Assembly (NCBI RefSeq): GCF_021440085.1
Contig: NZ_JAKCPW010000001.1
Coordinates: 992,001 to 1,056,000, forward strand
Length of the DNA: 64,000 bases
Origin: Dyadobacter sp. CY261
GTDB lineage: Bacteria; Bacteroidota; Bacteroidia; Cytophagales; Spirosomataceae
Direction of reading: 5' to 3'
A program made the position numbers and the translations under genes. The notes below the pieces were generated by a model. The model searched no databases. It was given only the letters and a program-made list of their open reading frames with translations, and was not told the DNA's origin. Below, one piece after another: positions 1-7,843 of this stretch (positions are counted from its first letter, which is position 1; the number at the start of each line of letters is the position of its first letter).

Positions 1-987
1 ATTGCGCTCGCCGGCTTGGGTGCAATGGCTATCGCAAGGGCTGCATACAGGCGCGTAACAAGCCTGGACTTTCGTGAAAAAGTCGTGGTAGTTACGGGTG
101 GCTCGCGCGGATTAGGGCTCGAAACCGCACGCATCCTCGCTGGCAGAGGTGCCAGAATCGTGCTTTGTGCCAGATCGCAGGAGCATCTGGAAATCGCAGC
201 GAACGAGCTCACTGCGCTTGGAGCGGAAGTGTTGACCATTGCCGCCGACTTATCGCATCAGGATGAAGCGCCGCGGGTGATCGAAAAGGTCATCGGACAC
301 TTTGGCCGGATCGATGTGCTGATCAACAATGCGGGTGTGATGATGGTCGGGCCCGAAAATTTGATGGAAATAGAAGATTATCACCGGCTGATGGACGCCA
401 ACTGCTGGTCGGCGTTGTATATGATTAAAGCGGCGCTGCCGCATTTCCGGGTACAAGGAGGCGGCCGCATTGCCAATATTTGCTCGATAGGCGGAAAAAT
501 ATCTGTGCCGCATATGCTGCCTTACAGCGTTAGCAAATTTGCATTGACCGGCCTTTCGGAAGGACTGGCTGCTGAGCTTAAAAAGGACAATATTCACATT
601 ACCACCGTGGTGCCCAACCTGATGCGCACAGGAAGTCCCCGGAATATATCCCTGAAAGGTGCGCACGAGGATGAATACGCCTGGTTTAAGATCGCGGATT
701 CGCTGCCGTTTTTATCGATGGACGCCCGTGTAGCGGCATCGGAAATTGTGAAAGGCATTGCCGCCGGTGATTCCGAAGTGATCCTGACGCCTATTGCTCG
801 GGCGGCATCAGCCATGAACGGTATTGCTCCGGGAGCGGTAACCACCATCATGCAATGGACTAACGATTTCCTTCCCCAAGGTGGCGATCAGGAAGTGAAG
901 AAAGGATTTGAGAGCGAATCCGAAGCAACAACTGGCCTCATCGGTTCACGAACCGACGAGGCAGCCGTAAGAAACAACCAAATTTAG
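1..987 (+). CDS. SDR-family NAD(P)-dependent oxidoreductase, 5' end outside window
   Basis: Short-chain dehydrogenase/reductase with a Rossmann fold. The cofactor motif TGGSRGLG lies near the N-terminus, followed by NNAG and the catalytic pair YSVSK, so the enzyme should be active. The substrate cannot be read from sequence. A TTG at 16 and an ATG at 25 could serve as starts, but the frame is open to base 1 and reads as a small, Ala/Gly-rich hydrophobic segment before an Arg-rich stretch. The gene therefore probably begins upstream of the window with a membrane anchor or signal segment. The C-terminal tail of about 60 residues beyond the SDR core is charged and looks disordered. The next gene converges on it with only 29 bp between them. 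Confidence 0.85.
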   Translation: MALAGLGAMAIARAAYRRVTSLDFREKVVVVTGGSRGLGLETARILAGRGARIVLCARSQEHLEIAANELTALGAEVLTIAADLSHQDEAPRVIEKVIGHFGRIDVLINNAGVMMVGPENLMEIEDYHRLMDANCWSALYMIKAALPHFRVQGGGRIANICSIGGKISVPHMLPYSVSKFALTGLSEGLAAELKKDNIHITTVVPNLMRTGSPRNISLKGAHEDEYAWFKIADSLPFLSMDARVAASEIVKGIAAGDSEVILTPIARAASAMNGIAPGAVTTIMQWTNDFLPQGGDQEVKKGFESESEATTGLIGSRTDEAAVRNNQI

Positions 988-988
988 A

Positions 989-1022
989 AAGTGACTAGCT
1001 AAAAATACGCATTCGGTCACTT
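989..1022. terminator. Possible shared stem-loop between convergent genes
   Basis: A 7-bp stem (AAGTGAC pairing with GTCACTT) with a 20-base loop spans the gap between the stop codons of two convergent genes. The loop is long and there is no clean U-run, so this is a weak candidate for a bidirectional terminator. Confidence 0.3.
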
Positions 1023-1391
1023 CTTAGCTTGCCTGACCGCTTTTATCGGAAAATCTCCGTATTGAGATCCTATCGTTCCGGTTAGAGTGTCCCCTTTCTG
1101 CATAAAATTGTATTTGAATACGCCGTTCTGATTTTCTGTTGTAAAAGTGACTTTTCCCTGATCAACTGTTAATTCCTTCATCTCATTCTTTTCAGCGGCC
1201 TCAACGTATCCGACCGTTTTATTTTCCTTTTGCTCGAAAACCAAAAGTCCGGATTCGTATTCGGGTGGAACATCACTGATCAGGTATTTCCAGGTCCCGA
1301 CCAGGTCGTCGGCCGTGAAAGCTTTTCGTGCTGCCATCGAGAACACGCTGATTGCGACAACCATTAGAAAGATGCACTGTTTTGTTTTCAT
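1017..1391 (-). CDS. Small secreted protein of unknown function
   Basis: The 124-residue product starts with a clear signal peptide (MKTKQCIFLMVVAISVFSMAA). The mature part opens with DLVGTWKY, the kind of start seen in small lipocalin-like or beta-barrel exported proteins, and alternates short beta-prone stretches with Gly and Asp turns. No catalytic motif or cysteine pattern is visible. It is probably a periplasmic or outer-surface protein. I do not recognise a named family, and the lipocalin-like idea rests only on the VGTWK start and the small size. The gene is monocistronic and convergent with the SDR gene. Confidence 0.6.
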   Translation of the reverse strand: MKTKQCIFLMVVAISVFSMAARKAFTADDLVGTWKYLISDVPPEYESGLLVFEQKENKTVGYVEAAEKNEMKELTVDQGKVTFTTENQNGVFKYNFMQKGDTLTGTIGSQYGDFPIKAVRQAKK

Positions 1392-1505
1392 GTCAATTCA
1401 GATGTTTGAGTTGGAAAGATCAGGTACTTAGTCGGAAATTAAAAATAAATATCGGCTTTGTGACATTTCAAGACCTGCTTCAGATCAAAAAACTAAAAAG
1501 GAGAT

Positions 1506-1536
1506 TTTGCGCTTGTTATCTAGTTAGCTAACTTTA
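1506..1536 (+). promoter_or_regulatory. Bacteroidota-type promoter for the XRE gene
   Basis: TTTG at 1506-1509, a 19-base spacer and TAACTTTA at 1529-1536 fit the Bacteroidota vegetative consensus TTTG-N19-TAnnTTTG with one mismatch. It lies about 80 bp before the XRE-family start codon. Confidence 0.5.
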
Positions 1537-1614
1537 AAGCTTACAGGAGGCAATAGGTTGTATAATGCCTGGCAGTGGAGGTGAATCTGACGGCGGCAAA
1601 AAACGAATACTTCG

Positions 1615-1926
1615 ATGAGCAACGGGACTTCAGATAAAAAGCTAACCGCTTTTTCCGCACAACCGGACGATCAGCAACGCAAACGAGCAACGGCCGGGAA
1701 TGCGCAATATGAAGAAGAATTTGAAGTCTCCACATTAGGAGCTATGATTCAGGAATTGCGTAAGAAACAAGGTTTAACACAGGAGCAACTTGCGAAGAAA
1801 TGTGGTACCACAAAAACCTACATTTCACGTATTGAAAACAACGCCAGCGACATCAGGCTTTCGACTTTGATGCGGATCATCAGGCAGGGTCTGGGGAGCA
1901 ATTTAAAGCTTAGTGTGACGGATTGA
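1615..1926 (+). CDS. XRE-family DNA-binding protein, HigA-antitoxin-like
   Basis: 103 residues. An N-terminal region of about 40 residues is charged and low in structure. It is followed by a standard helix-turn-helix_3 domain (about residues 42-100) with LTQEQLAKKCGTTKTYISRIENN, the classic XRE recognition helix. The size and the position of the HTH at the C-terminus match antitoxins of the HigBA/RelBE-associated class. In those systems the toxin gene usually lies directly upstream, but the 220 bp upstream hold no open frame. It is therefore either an orphan antitoxin or a plain small regulator. ATG 1615 has no good Shine-Dalgarno sequence, which is usual here. Confidence 0.75.
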   Translation: MSNGTSDKKLTAFSAQPDDQQRKRATAGNAQYEEEFEVSTLGAMIQELRKKQGLTQEQLAKKCGTTKTYISRIENNASDIRLSTLMRIIRQGLGSNLKLSVTD

Positions 1927-2021
1927 TGACTGGTGCTTTGTATTATTACCACATTACAATCGGCCACATCGCCAAGCCGTACTCATGATGCGACATCTTA
2001 CTATCCAAACAAAAAGCACTT

Positions 2022-2558
2022 ATGCGAAAAGCCTTTATTTTGATTTTTATTACAATAATTACAATAGGGTTAGTTTACGCCCTGGTCCATTATATTGGAG
2101 TACAAGGTTTTTTCTTCGCGTGGGTGCTTAACTTTATGTTAATGGGATGCGTGCTTACTTTTACTGAAACGTTAAAGAGCCAACTTAGTTCTTCATACTA
2201 TAATGAAAAAGTGTGGGAGTCGAGGGGGAAAATATATGAGTCTCTTGGAATAAATTGGTTCAGAAAATTGCTGATCTGGATTGGTTGGGAAAGATTGAAC
2301 AAAAAATCGAATCCAATAGAGAAGAACACCAAAGCTTTAATGCATCTTCATTACCAAACAAAACAATCGGAGTTGGGACATATAATAATTTTTTTCATAG
2401 TGATGGGATTCAATATTTTCGTCGCGTTTAAGTTTGGACTCCTTAAATCTCTCTGGCTATTAACACTCAATATATTTCTAAATCTGTATCCTATTTTACT
2501 TCAACGGTATAATCGCCCACGACTGGCAAGAGCGATAAATTTAAGTAAACGCAGATAA
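2022..2558 (+). CDS. CrtO-like membrane acyltransferase (glycosyl-4,4'-diaponeurosporenoate acyltransferase family)
   Basis: 178-residue integral membrane protein with about four hydrophobic segments (near residues 5-25, 28-48, 118-138 and 142-160). The C-terminal half carries the pattern I recall from staphylococcal CrtO: a KxxELxH motif at the start of the third segment (here QTKQSELGH) and QRYNRPRL just after the fourth. CrtO transfers a fatty acid to the glucose of a C30 carotenoid glycoside. In Bacteroidota, homologues occur without any carotenoid gene beside them, as here, so the real acceptor may differ. The gene is visibly more AT-rich than its neighbours, which hints at acquisition by transfer. 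The family call rests on motif recall only. Confidence 0.55.
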   Translation: MRKAFILIFITIITIGLVYALVHYIGVQGFFFAWVLNFMLMGCVLTFTETLKSQLSSSYYNEKVWESRGKIYESLGINWFRKLLIWIGWERLNKKSNPIEKNTKALMHLHYQTKQSELGHIIIFFIVMGFNIFVAFKFGLLKSLWLLTLNIFLNLYPILLQRYNRPRLARAINLSKRR

Positions 2559-2646
2559 AGTAGTACATAGAAACTAAGAAGCGGAGACGTTGCCCTCTAT
2601 GGAAGGATAGCCTACCAGCCGCGCTAACATCACAACAAGCAAAAAA

Positions 2647-3252
2647 ATGAAATTCAAAACGCTATTCCTCTTCACGCTTGCAATGGCCATTGCGTTGTTC
2701 AGTTTTACAAATCAAAATAAAATTGATAAGTGCTTTATATCTTTTTCAGATGCCACTAGCTTAACGGCAACCAAGCCTGAAAGACTCCCGAAAACTTCGG
2801 AAAAAACCCGGACTGTTGCCACTGAAAACGGAGAAGTTGAAGTTACCCGAATTGACGGTTATCGCGTTTCGTACAACAACGAGAAAAAAGCTCAATTCGT
2901 AAGCTTAAAAGTCGAGCTTTCTGCACAAGATTCATACGAAACTGACCAGAAAAGATTACTTGATAATTTGAAATATCTAAATGCCCATTCATCGGGAATG
3001 GAAACCAAAGAACTAATAGAGCTTCAATTCAACGGCTACAAAATTTTCGGTTTAAGCCGGGGGTCAATAGAAACGGGAAGTACTTTGGGGACTTTTGTGA
3101 TGTTTCCGGGCAATGGTGTGACTGTTTATTTTTATTTCAACAATGTCAAACCCGAATTAAGAAGTTTTGATAATATAGAAGATTACAAAAAACAACGAGA
3201 CAGATTTATCGAAGAGTACACAAAGCACTTGACAGCTTGCAGCGATAAATGA
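2647..3252 (+). CDS. Secreted protein of unknown function
   Basis: 201 residues with an N-terminal signal peptide (MKFKTLFLFTLAMAIALFSF). The mature part is hydrophilic with an alternating beta pattern and ends in a helical, charged segment followed by a lone Cys. I see no catalytic motif and no repeat. It is separated from the upstream CrtO-like gene by 88 bp and shares its lower GC, so the two may have arrived together. I do not recognise a family. Confidence 0.5.
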   Translation: MKFKTLFLFTLAMAIALFSFTNQNKIDKCFISFSDATSLTATKPERLPKTSEKTRTVATENGEVEVTRIDGYRVSYNNEKKAQFVSLKVELSAQDSYETDQKRLLDNLKYLNAHSSGMETKELIELQFNGYKIFGLSRGSIETGSTLGTFVMFPGNGVTVYFYFNNVKPELRSFDNIEDYKKQRDRFIEEYTKHLTACSDK

Positions 3253-3404
3253 AAGCAGGCCTGACATCAAAACACGCTCTGTATTTAACCTATCTCTAAC
3301 TTGCAGGCGCTTTTCACGCGGGCCCTTCCCGGGCCGTCTGACCGGATGCCTCGGCAGAATCCTTGTCCCTTAACCGAACAAAGTGACCAGGATTATTGTG
3401 AAAG
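3253..3404. other. Intergenic region upstream of the GH29 promoter, no gene seen
   Basis: This part of the 350-bp gap shows no credible open frame. It contains a GC-rich stretch around 3315-3335 (CGCGGGCCCTTCCCGGGCC) that can fold on itself and might act as a terminator for the upstream gene, though it lacks a U-run. Confidence 0.4.
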
Positions 3405-3469
3405 TCTGTTTTGGTCAAAAAAAAGTGTTTTTTCTGCACAATTTTTACCAGTAGCGTGACCTAGTTTTG
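3405..3469 (+). promoter_or_regulatory. GH29 promoter with 21-bp direct repeat and -7 box
   Basis: TCTGTTT at 3405-3411 is followed 21 bp later by the weaker copy TGTTTTT (3426-3432). An A-rich spacer sits between them. AATTTTTA lies at 3440-3447 and the -7 box TAGTTTTG at 3462-3469. The whole 65-base block aligns without gaps to the region in front of HTCS1 (18199-18263), with every element at the same distance from the -7 box. This points to a shared activator, either HTCS1 or the AraC regulator beside it. Confidence 0.6.
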
Positions 3470-3602
3470 CCTGGTCTCCCAATGAGTCATCAGATTGCAT
3501 ATAGACTGCTCAGTGACTGACCAGAAATGGTAGCTCATGGAGTAAATTGATACAATGGAATAACCCGATTAAAAATCAAACCACAACACCAACCGTAAAA
3601 TA

Positions 3603-5726
3603 ATGAAAAAAAGTAAGTCGGTAGACAGCCAGGCAAATAGCCGGAGAAATGTTCTGAGTGGGCTGTTAGTTGCGCTATTATTTGCACAATTAATCGGGGA
3701 ATGCCTGGGGCAACCCACGCCTCCAAAGGCAGTTGGTCCGGTGCCTAGCAAAAACCAAATCAGATGGCAGCAAATGGAATACTATGCCTTCATTCACTTG
3801 TCAACCAATACATTCACGGATCAGGAGTGGGGATACGGGGAAGATGATCCCAAGATTTTCAATCCGGAAAAGCTGGATTGTCGCCAATGGGCGCGGGTAT
3901 GTAAGGCAGCCGGGATGAAGGGCATTATCCTGACAGCAAAACATCACTCCGGGTTCTGTCTGTGGCCTTCTAAGTACACGGAATATTCGGTAAAAAACTC
4001 CAATTGGAAAGGAGGGAAGGGTGATATCGTTCGGGAATTGGCCGATGCATGTAAAGAATATGGTCTCAAATTGGGAATATACTTGTCTCCATGGGACCGT
4101 AATTACGCCGATTACGGCAAGCCGGAATACATTACTTATTTCCGCAACCAGCTTACGGAACTACTTACGAATTATGGCGATGTTTTTGAAATCTGGTTTG
4201 ACGGCGCGAATGGCGGCTCGGGATATTATGGCGGCGCCAAAGAGACGCGTCATATCGATGCAAAAACCTACTACGACTGGCTCAATACCTATCAATTGAT
4301 CCGAAAATTGCAGCCTAATATTGTTATCTGGAACGATGGCGGTGATAGGGCGGACCTTCGCTGGGTTGGCACCGAAGACGGCCACGTTGGTGAAAAAAAT
4401 TGGAGCCTGCTAAATGCAACCGGCGAAGTCAGCAGGGATATGCTGCGCCATGGTCTCGAAAATGGGGATTCATGGGTGCCGGGAGAAGTTAATACCTCGA
4501 TTCGTCCGGGCTGGTTTTACCATGAATATGAAGACAGCAAGGTTAAAACACTGCCACGGCTATTGGAGACCTATTACAGCTCCTTCGGCCGGAACGGAAC
4601 ACTATTGCTCAATTTTCCGGTCGACAAAAGAGGGCTGATTCATGAAAACGATGAAAAAGCGGTTTTGGAACTGGCGGCAGCCGTTAAAAAAGCCTTTGCC
4701 GTAGATCTTGCTGCGAACAAAAAGGTCAGTGCGTCCAATATCCGGGGCAATGCGAAAGAATATGGTCCTGATAAAGCTGTGGACGGAAAGTGGGATACTT
4801 ATTGGGCTGCTGACGACAACCTGACGTCTGCTTCACTGACTATCGATTTCGGAAAACCGACCACCTTTAACCGCTTTCTAGTGCAGGAATACATTCCCCT
4901 GGGTCAGCGGGTGAAATCCTTTCAGGTCGAAGCGAAGGTCGGGAGCGAATGGAAGCAACTGGCGTCCCAGAGCACGATCGGTTATAAGCGGATTCTGGTG
5001 TTTCCAACGGTCGAAGCAACGCAACTCCGTTTTACCATTACAGATGCGAAAAGTTCTCCGGTGATTTCAAGTATTGGGGTTTATAATGCCCCTCAGGTGC
5101 TTACCGCGCCGGCCATCAGCAGAAATAGGGATGGCGCTGTGACCATAGAAGCCGCTGATAAAGAATCCGATATTTACTACACGCTCAACGGCAGCTCACC
5201 AAATAAGCAGTCAATGCGGTATAAGGGGCCGATCCAGGCGGACGGAAAAGTTGACATTCGTACCATTGCCTTTGATGCAAAGTCAGGGGAGAGCAGTCCG
5301 GAAGCAAAGGAGAAATTTGACATCGCTCATAAAAACTGGAAGCTGTTGGACCTCAGCGACGACAAAGCCAGCGCTGTGATCGACGGGAACCCCAATACAG
5401 CCTGGTACCGCCCGAAGGAACAAAAAATGCCGGCTGATATCGCCATTGATTTGGGAAAAGAAGAGACTTTGACCGGTTTCAAATACCTTCCGGGACAAGG
5501 CAGAACCAACGGTATCATTTCCCATTTCCAATTTTATGTTTCAACCGACGGTCAGACGTGGAAACTGGCAACTGAGGGTGAATTCTCAAATATTAAGAAC
5601 AATCCGTTAAGCCAGACCAAGCAATTCGACGCTATTAAAGCCCGGTATGTCAAGCTCCGGGCGCTCCGCAATACGGAGGGAAATGATGATGCCGGTTATG
5701 CTGAAATCGATGTAATTACTCAATAG
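3603..5726 (+). CDS. GH29 alpha-L-fucosidase with two discoidin (F5/8 C) domains
   Basis: 707 residues, exported. A signal peptide (hydrophobic core LLVALLFAQLIG) precedes a GH29 catalytic barrel of about residues 45-350, with the family landmarks AKHHSGFCLWPS and FEIWFDGANGG. Asp200 in the latter is the expected nucleophile. Behind it lie an F5/8 type C (CBM32-like) domain (about 370-495), a chitobiase/hexosaminidase C-terminal-like segment (about 510-565, YYTLNG) and a second F5/8 C domain (about 575-707). This layout is typical of GH29 subfamily B, which prefers branched alpha-1,3/1,4-fucosides, but linkage cannot be fixed by eye. It is a single gene bounded by its own promoter and terminator, and its promoter resembles that of HTCS1, so it may remove fucose from the locus-1 glycan. 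Confidence 0.88.
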   Translation: MKKSKSVDSQANSRRNVLSGLLVALLFAQLIGECLGQPTPPKAVGPVPSKNQIRWQQMEYYAFIHLSTNTFTDQEWGYGEDDPKIFNPEKLDCRQWARVCKAAGMKGIILTAKHHSGFCLWPSKYTEYSVKNSNWKGGKGDIVRELADACKEYGLKLGIYLSPWDRNYADYGKPEYITYFRNQLTELLTNYGDVFEIWFDGANGGSGYYGGAKETRHIDAKTYYDWLNTYQLIRKLQPNIVIWNDGGDRADLRWVGTEDGHVGEKNWSLLNATGEVSRDMLRHGLENGDSWVPGEVNTSIRPGWFYHEYEDSKVKTLPRLLETYYSSFGRNGTLLLNFPVDKRGLIHENDEKAVLELAAAVKKAFAVDLAANKKVSASNIRGNAKEYGPDKAVDGKWDTYWAADDNLTSASLTIDFGKPTTFNRFLVQEYIPLGQRVKSFQVEAKVGSEWKQLASQSTIGYKRILVFPTVEATQLRFTITDAKSSPVISSIGVYNAPQVLTAPAISRNRDGAVTIEAADKESDIYYTLNGSSPNKQSMRYKGPIQADGKVDIRTIAFDAKSGESSPEAKEKFDIAHKNWKLLDLSDDKASAVIDGNPNTAWYRPKEQKMPADIAIDLGKEETLTGFKYLPGQGRTNGIISHFQFYVSTDGQTWKLATEGEFSNIKNNPLSQTKQFDAIKARYVKLRALRNTEGNDDAGYAEIDVITQ

Positions 5727-5737
5727 TGCATCGCTGA

Positions 5738-5784
5738 ATTCGAAAGATCCTGCGGCAGCTACGGGGCCGCCGGATCTTTCGAAT
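5738..5784 (+). terminator. Strong hairpin after GH29
   Basis: TTCGAAAGATCC (5739-5750) pairs perfectly with GGATCTTTCGAA (5772-5783). The stem is prolonged inward by GCGGC/GCCGC and outward by one A-T pair. It lies 12 bp past the GH29 stop and 25 bp before the end of the convergent gene, so it can terminate both transcripts. Confidence 0.75.
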
Positions 5785-5808
5785 GATAATGTACCAAACT
5801 ATCTTGCC

Positions 5809-6495
5809 TCAGACATCTTCGTCTGCAATCGCGTCGGCGTGTGCTTCGGCATCGTAGCTATCTGCATATTTGATCTCTTCAAGCCAGTATGCCGAACTCA
5901 CGATGTCATAGGTGATGGAAGTCTCGCTTCGGGAAACCGTGTTCAACTGCCACAGTATGTCCTTCGCCTCATCAAAACGATCTCCTTCGATCTGATTTGA
6001 AAAAAGGCGAAGTATCAAACTTCGGTCTGACATGCCAGCTGCAAGAATTCTTAAAATCGGAGCTTCCGGGTTGCCATCGAAAATACTGACGTCGCCTTCA
6101 ATTTCAATTGTGAAGCGAACCGCTTCTGCACGTGGGAATTTGCCGTTATAGGCGTCATAAAGCAATTGAGTCGACCTAAAAAGATCGGGATGTAGGGGCA
6201 GTTCGGGATATTCTTCCCAAAGTTTTTCAGTTAATATCTCATGTGAAAGATTGTCGATCTGCCCGTCTGTCAGACGTCCGGCAATTGTGTAATCCAAAAC
6301 TATTTTTGCTGCTTCCTCAGGCTCAAAGTCGGTCAAGGACAGCATACACATTTCCTTTAACTCAGAATCATTGATGTCGGCGGGGTTATCATAATCCATC
6401 GCACTTAGCAGACTTATGAAATCTTTTTGATCCCAGGATCCGGGCAATTCCTGAATTTGCTCGAAAGACAGGACTTTCACTTTAAATTGACTCAT
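5809..6495 (-). CDS. Cytoplasmic protein of unknown function
   Basis: 228 residues with no signal peptide or membrane segment. It is strongly acidic and mostly helical, with many Asp and Glu and few Lys or Arg. The middle (about residues 115-150) looks like a short beta segment (VRFTIEIEGDVSIFD). I recognise no domain. It reads as a single gene, convergent with GH29 and divergent from the Crp/Fnr regulator, with 242 bp before the latter. ATG 6495 is supported by the MSQFKVKVLSFEQI start, with no extension possible that looks coding. Confidence 0.6.
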   Translation of the reverse strand: MSQFKVKVLSFEQIQELPGSWDQKDFISLLSAMDYDNPADINDSELKEMCMLSLTDFEPEEAAKIVLDYTIAGRLTDGQIDNLSHEILTEKLWEEYPELPLHPDLFRSTQLLYDAYNGKFPRAEAVRFTIEIEGDVSIFDGNPEAPILRILAAGMSDRSLILRLFSNQIEGDRFDEAKDILWQLNTVSRSETSITYDIVSSAYWLEEIKYADSYDAEAHADAIADEDV

Positions 6496-6710
6496 TTTCT
6501 TATTTAATTATGTTTGAAAAACAAGCTCTGAGATGGAGAGCGAATAACAGGGACTAACGCCCAATGCAGGTAATACCATTCTCTAGCATAATCGTGCCTG
6601 GCGTGCGGGGCTGAGGCATTCGCTGATTTTTGGTATCCACGAGGTTATCACAGGAAATGATCAACTTTGTATGATTTGGACTGTACCCTTCTGGTGATAA
6701 GATCATTTTT

Positions 6711-6718
6711 TAAATTTG
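6711..6718 (+). promoter_or_regulatory. -7 box before Crp/Fnr regulator
   Basis: TAAATTTG matches the TAnnTTTG consensus and lies 20 bp before ATG 6738. No good TTTG element is found at the expected upstream distance, so the call rests on the -7 box alone. Confidence 0.35.
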
Positions 6719-6737
6719 GATTTAACAAAATAGACCC

Positions 6738-7295
6738 ATGGAAATTAAAGATTTTTTCACCTCAAAATCTTTTTCGGAAGAAGAAGCTTCAAAAATTGCC
6801 TCCGTTTTCAAAATGGAGACAGTTCATAAGGGACAAAAGATTTTGGAGCCGCATAACCGCGGGACAAAGGTTTACTTTGTGCAGGAAGGTCTACTCAGAA
6901 CTTATTATTTAAAAGACGGTAAAGACATTACGCATCATTTTTTCTTGGAAAACACATTCGCATTGCCGCTGGAGAGCATTTTTTACAACAAGGTGGCTCC
7001 ATACGGGATCGAATCTCTCGAGACGGGGATCGTCGTTTCTGCCCATTACCATGAGTTTGAGAGAATCTCAGAAATCTATCCATCTCTTCAGAAAATGATC
7101 AGATTACTCTTGATCGATGTATTACATGCTTTCTCCGAGCGGCTCTATGCCATTCAGTTTCAAACCGCGCAGGACCGTTACAAAGCCATCGTAGACAACC
7201 ATCCGGATCTACTGGTGCGTGCCCCACTCGGGCATATTGCGTCGTATATCGGCATAACCCAACAGACCCTGAGTGTTTTAAGAGCACAACGCTAG
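6738..7295 (+). CDS. Crp/Fnr-family transcription regulator
   Basis: 185 residues. A cyclic-nucleotide-binding-like beta barrel (about residues 20-115, with VYFVQEGLLRTYYLKDGKD) is followed by a long dimerisation helix (about 118-140) and a short winged-helix region ending in LGHIASYIGITQQTLSVLR. This matches the common Bacteroidota Crp/Fnr type whose HTH ends the protein. The residues that bind cAMP phosphate in true Crp are not evident, and there is no Fnr-type N-terminal cysteine cluster, so the ligand is unknown. The gene precedes the efflux/NDH-2 operon in the same direction (96 bp to the next start) and could regulate it. Confidence 0.82.
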   Translation: MEIKDFFTSKSFSEEEASKIASVFKMETVHKGQKILEPHNRGTKVYFVQEGLLRTYYLKDGKDITHHFFLENTFALPLESIFYNKVAPYGIESLETGIVVSAHYHEFERISEIYPSLQKMIRLLLIDVLHAFSERLYAIQFQTAQDRYKAIVDNHPDLLVRAPLGHIASYIGITQQTLSVLRAQR

Positions 7296-7391
7296 ATGAA
7301 ATATTTTCGACTACCTTTCATTTTTTAATCTAGCTTAAAAGAAATCTTCCTGAATGCCCCGAGCTTTGCATTGTTAATTAAATGTTTAACT

Positions 7392-7811
7392 ATGAAAGAC
7401 TCAGAGCGTGTGCCCGGCACGTACCATTTTGTTTTTATTACAGACGAGGCCGGTATCAGCAGCACATTTCAAGACGTAAAGAAACAGGTCGTTCAGGGGA
7501 ACGACAATCATGTTTCGCTTATTTGTTTCGCAGAAAACAGGGATCATTTGTTTGTAAAAGAGCTAGGCATCATGCACAGCCATTTTCCGGATCGTTTTCT
7601 AACCTACTTTGAAGAAGCAGCATCGTTGGAATCAGGTCCCATACCGCAGGAAACGCTCGAATCGGTAATCAATGAAAACACCCGGGACGTGCTTCATTTT
7701 TATCTGACCGGAAGCGCCTACTTTGTTCATTTAGTCTATCAGTACCTGATCTTCCTGGGCATTCCAACCAGCGGGATCACTACCCACGAAATCAGTGGGA
7801 TTTCCTTCTAA
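7392..7811 (+). CDS. Stand-alone ferredoxin-reductase-like NAD-binding domain
   Basis: 139 residues from ATG 7392; a TTG at 7371 would add 7 residues but is less likely. The pattern resembles the C-terminal NAD(P) lobe of flavodoxin/ferredoxin reductases: YHFVFITDEAGI at the place of the GIGITP turn, VSLICFAENRDHLFVKELG at the place of the LLYGxRxxxDxxFxxEL strand and helix, FYLTGSAYFVHLVYQYLIFLG at the place of the CGPxxMV segment, and a final HEISGISF where the family ends in E-F. The FAD lobe is absent and the Gly-rich turn is degenerate, so activity as a reductase on its own is doubtful. It starts the probable efflux operon, 32 bp before the adaptor gene. The homology call is by pattern. 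Confidence 0.5.
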   Translation: MKDSERVPGTYHFVFITDEAGISSTFQDVKKQVVQGNDNHVSLICFAENRDHLFVKELGIMHSHFPDRFLTYFEEAASLESGPIPQETLESVINENTRDVLHFYLTGSAYFVHLVYQYLIFLGIPTSGITTHEISGISF

Positions 7812-7843
7812 AAAGCAGTCTAATACTTAATTTATCATTTATC

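Noticed and set aside
1392..1614. HigB-like toxin gene upstream of the XRE gene
   Set aside because: All three plus-strand frames are interrupted by stops and none gives a toxin motif.
2559..2646. Integron attC-like site between small genes (GCGCTAACATCACAAC)
   Set aside because: Only a loose resemblance to an attC core; no paired core site and no integrase in the window.
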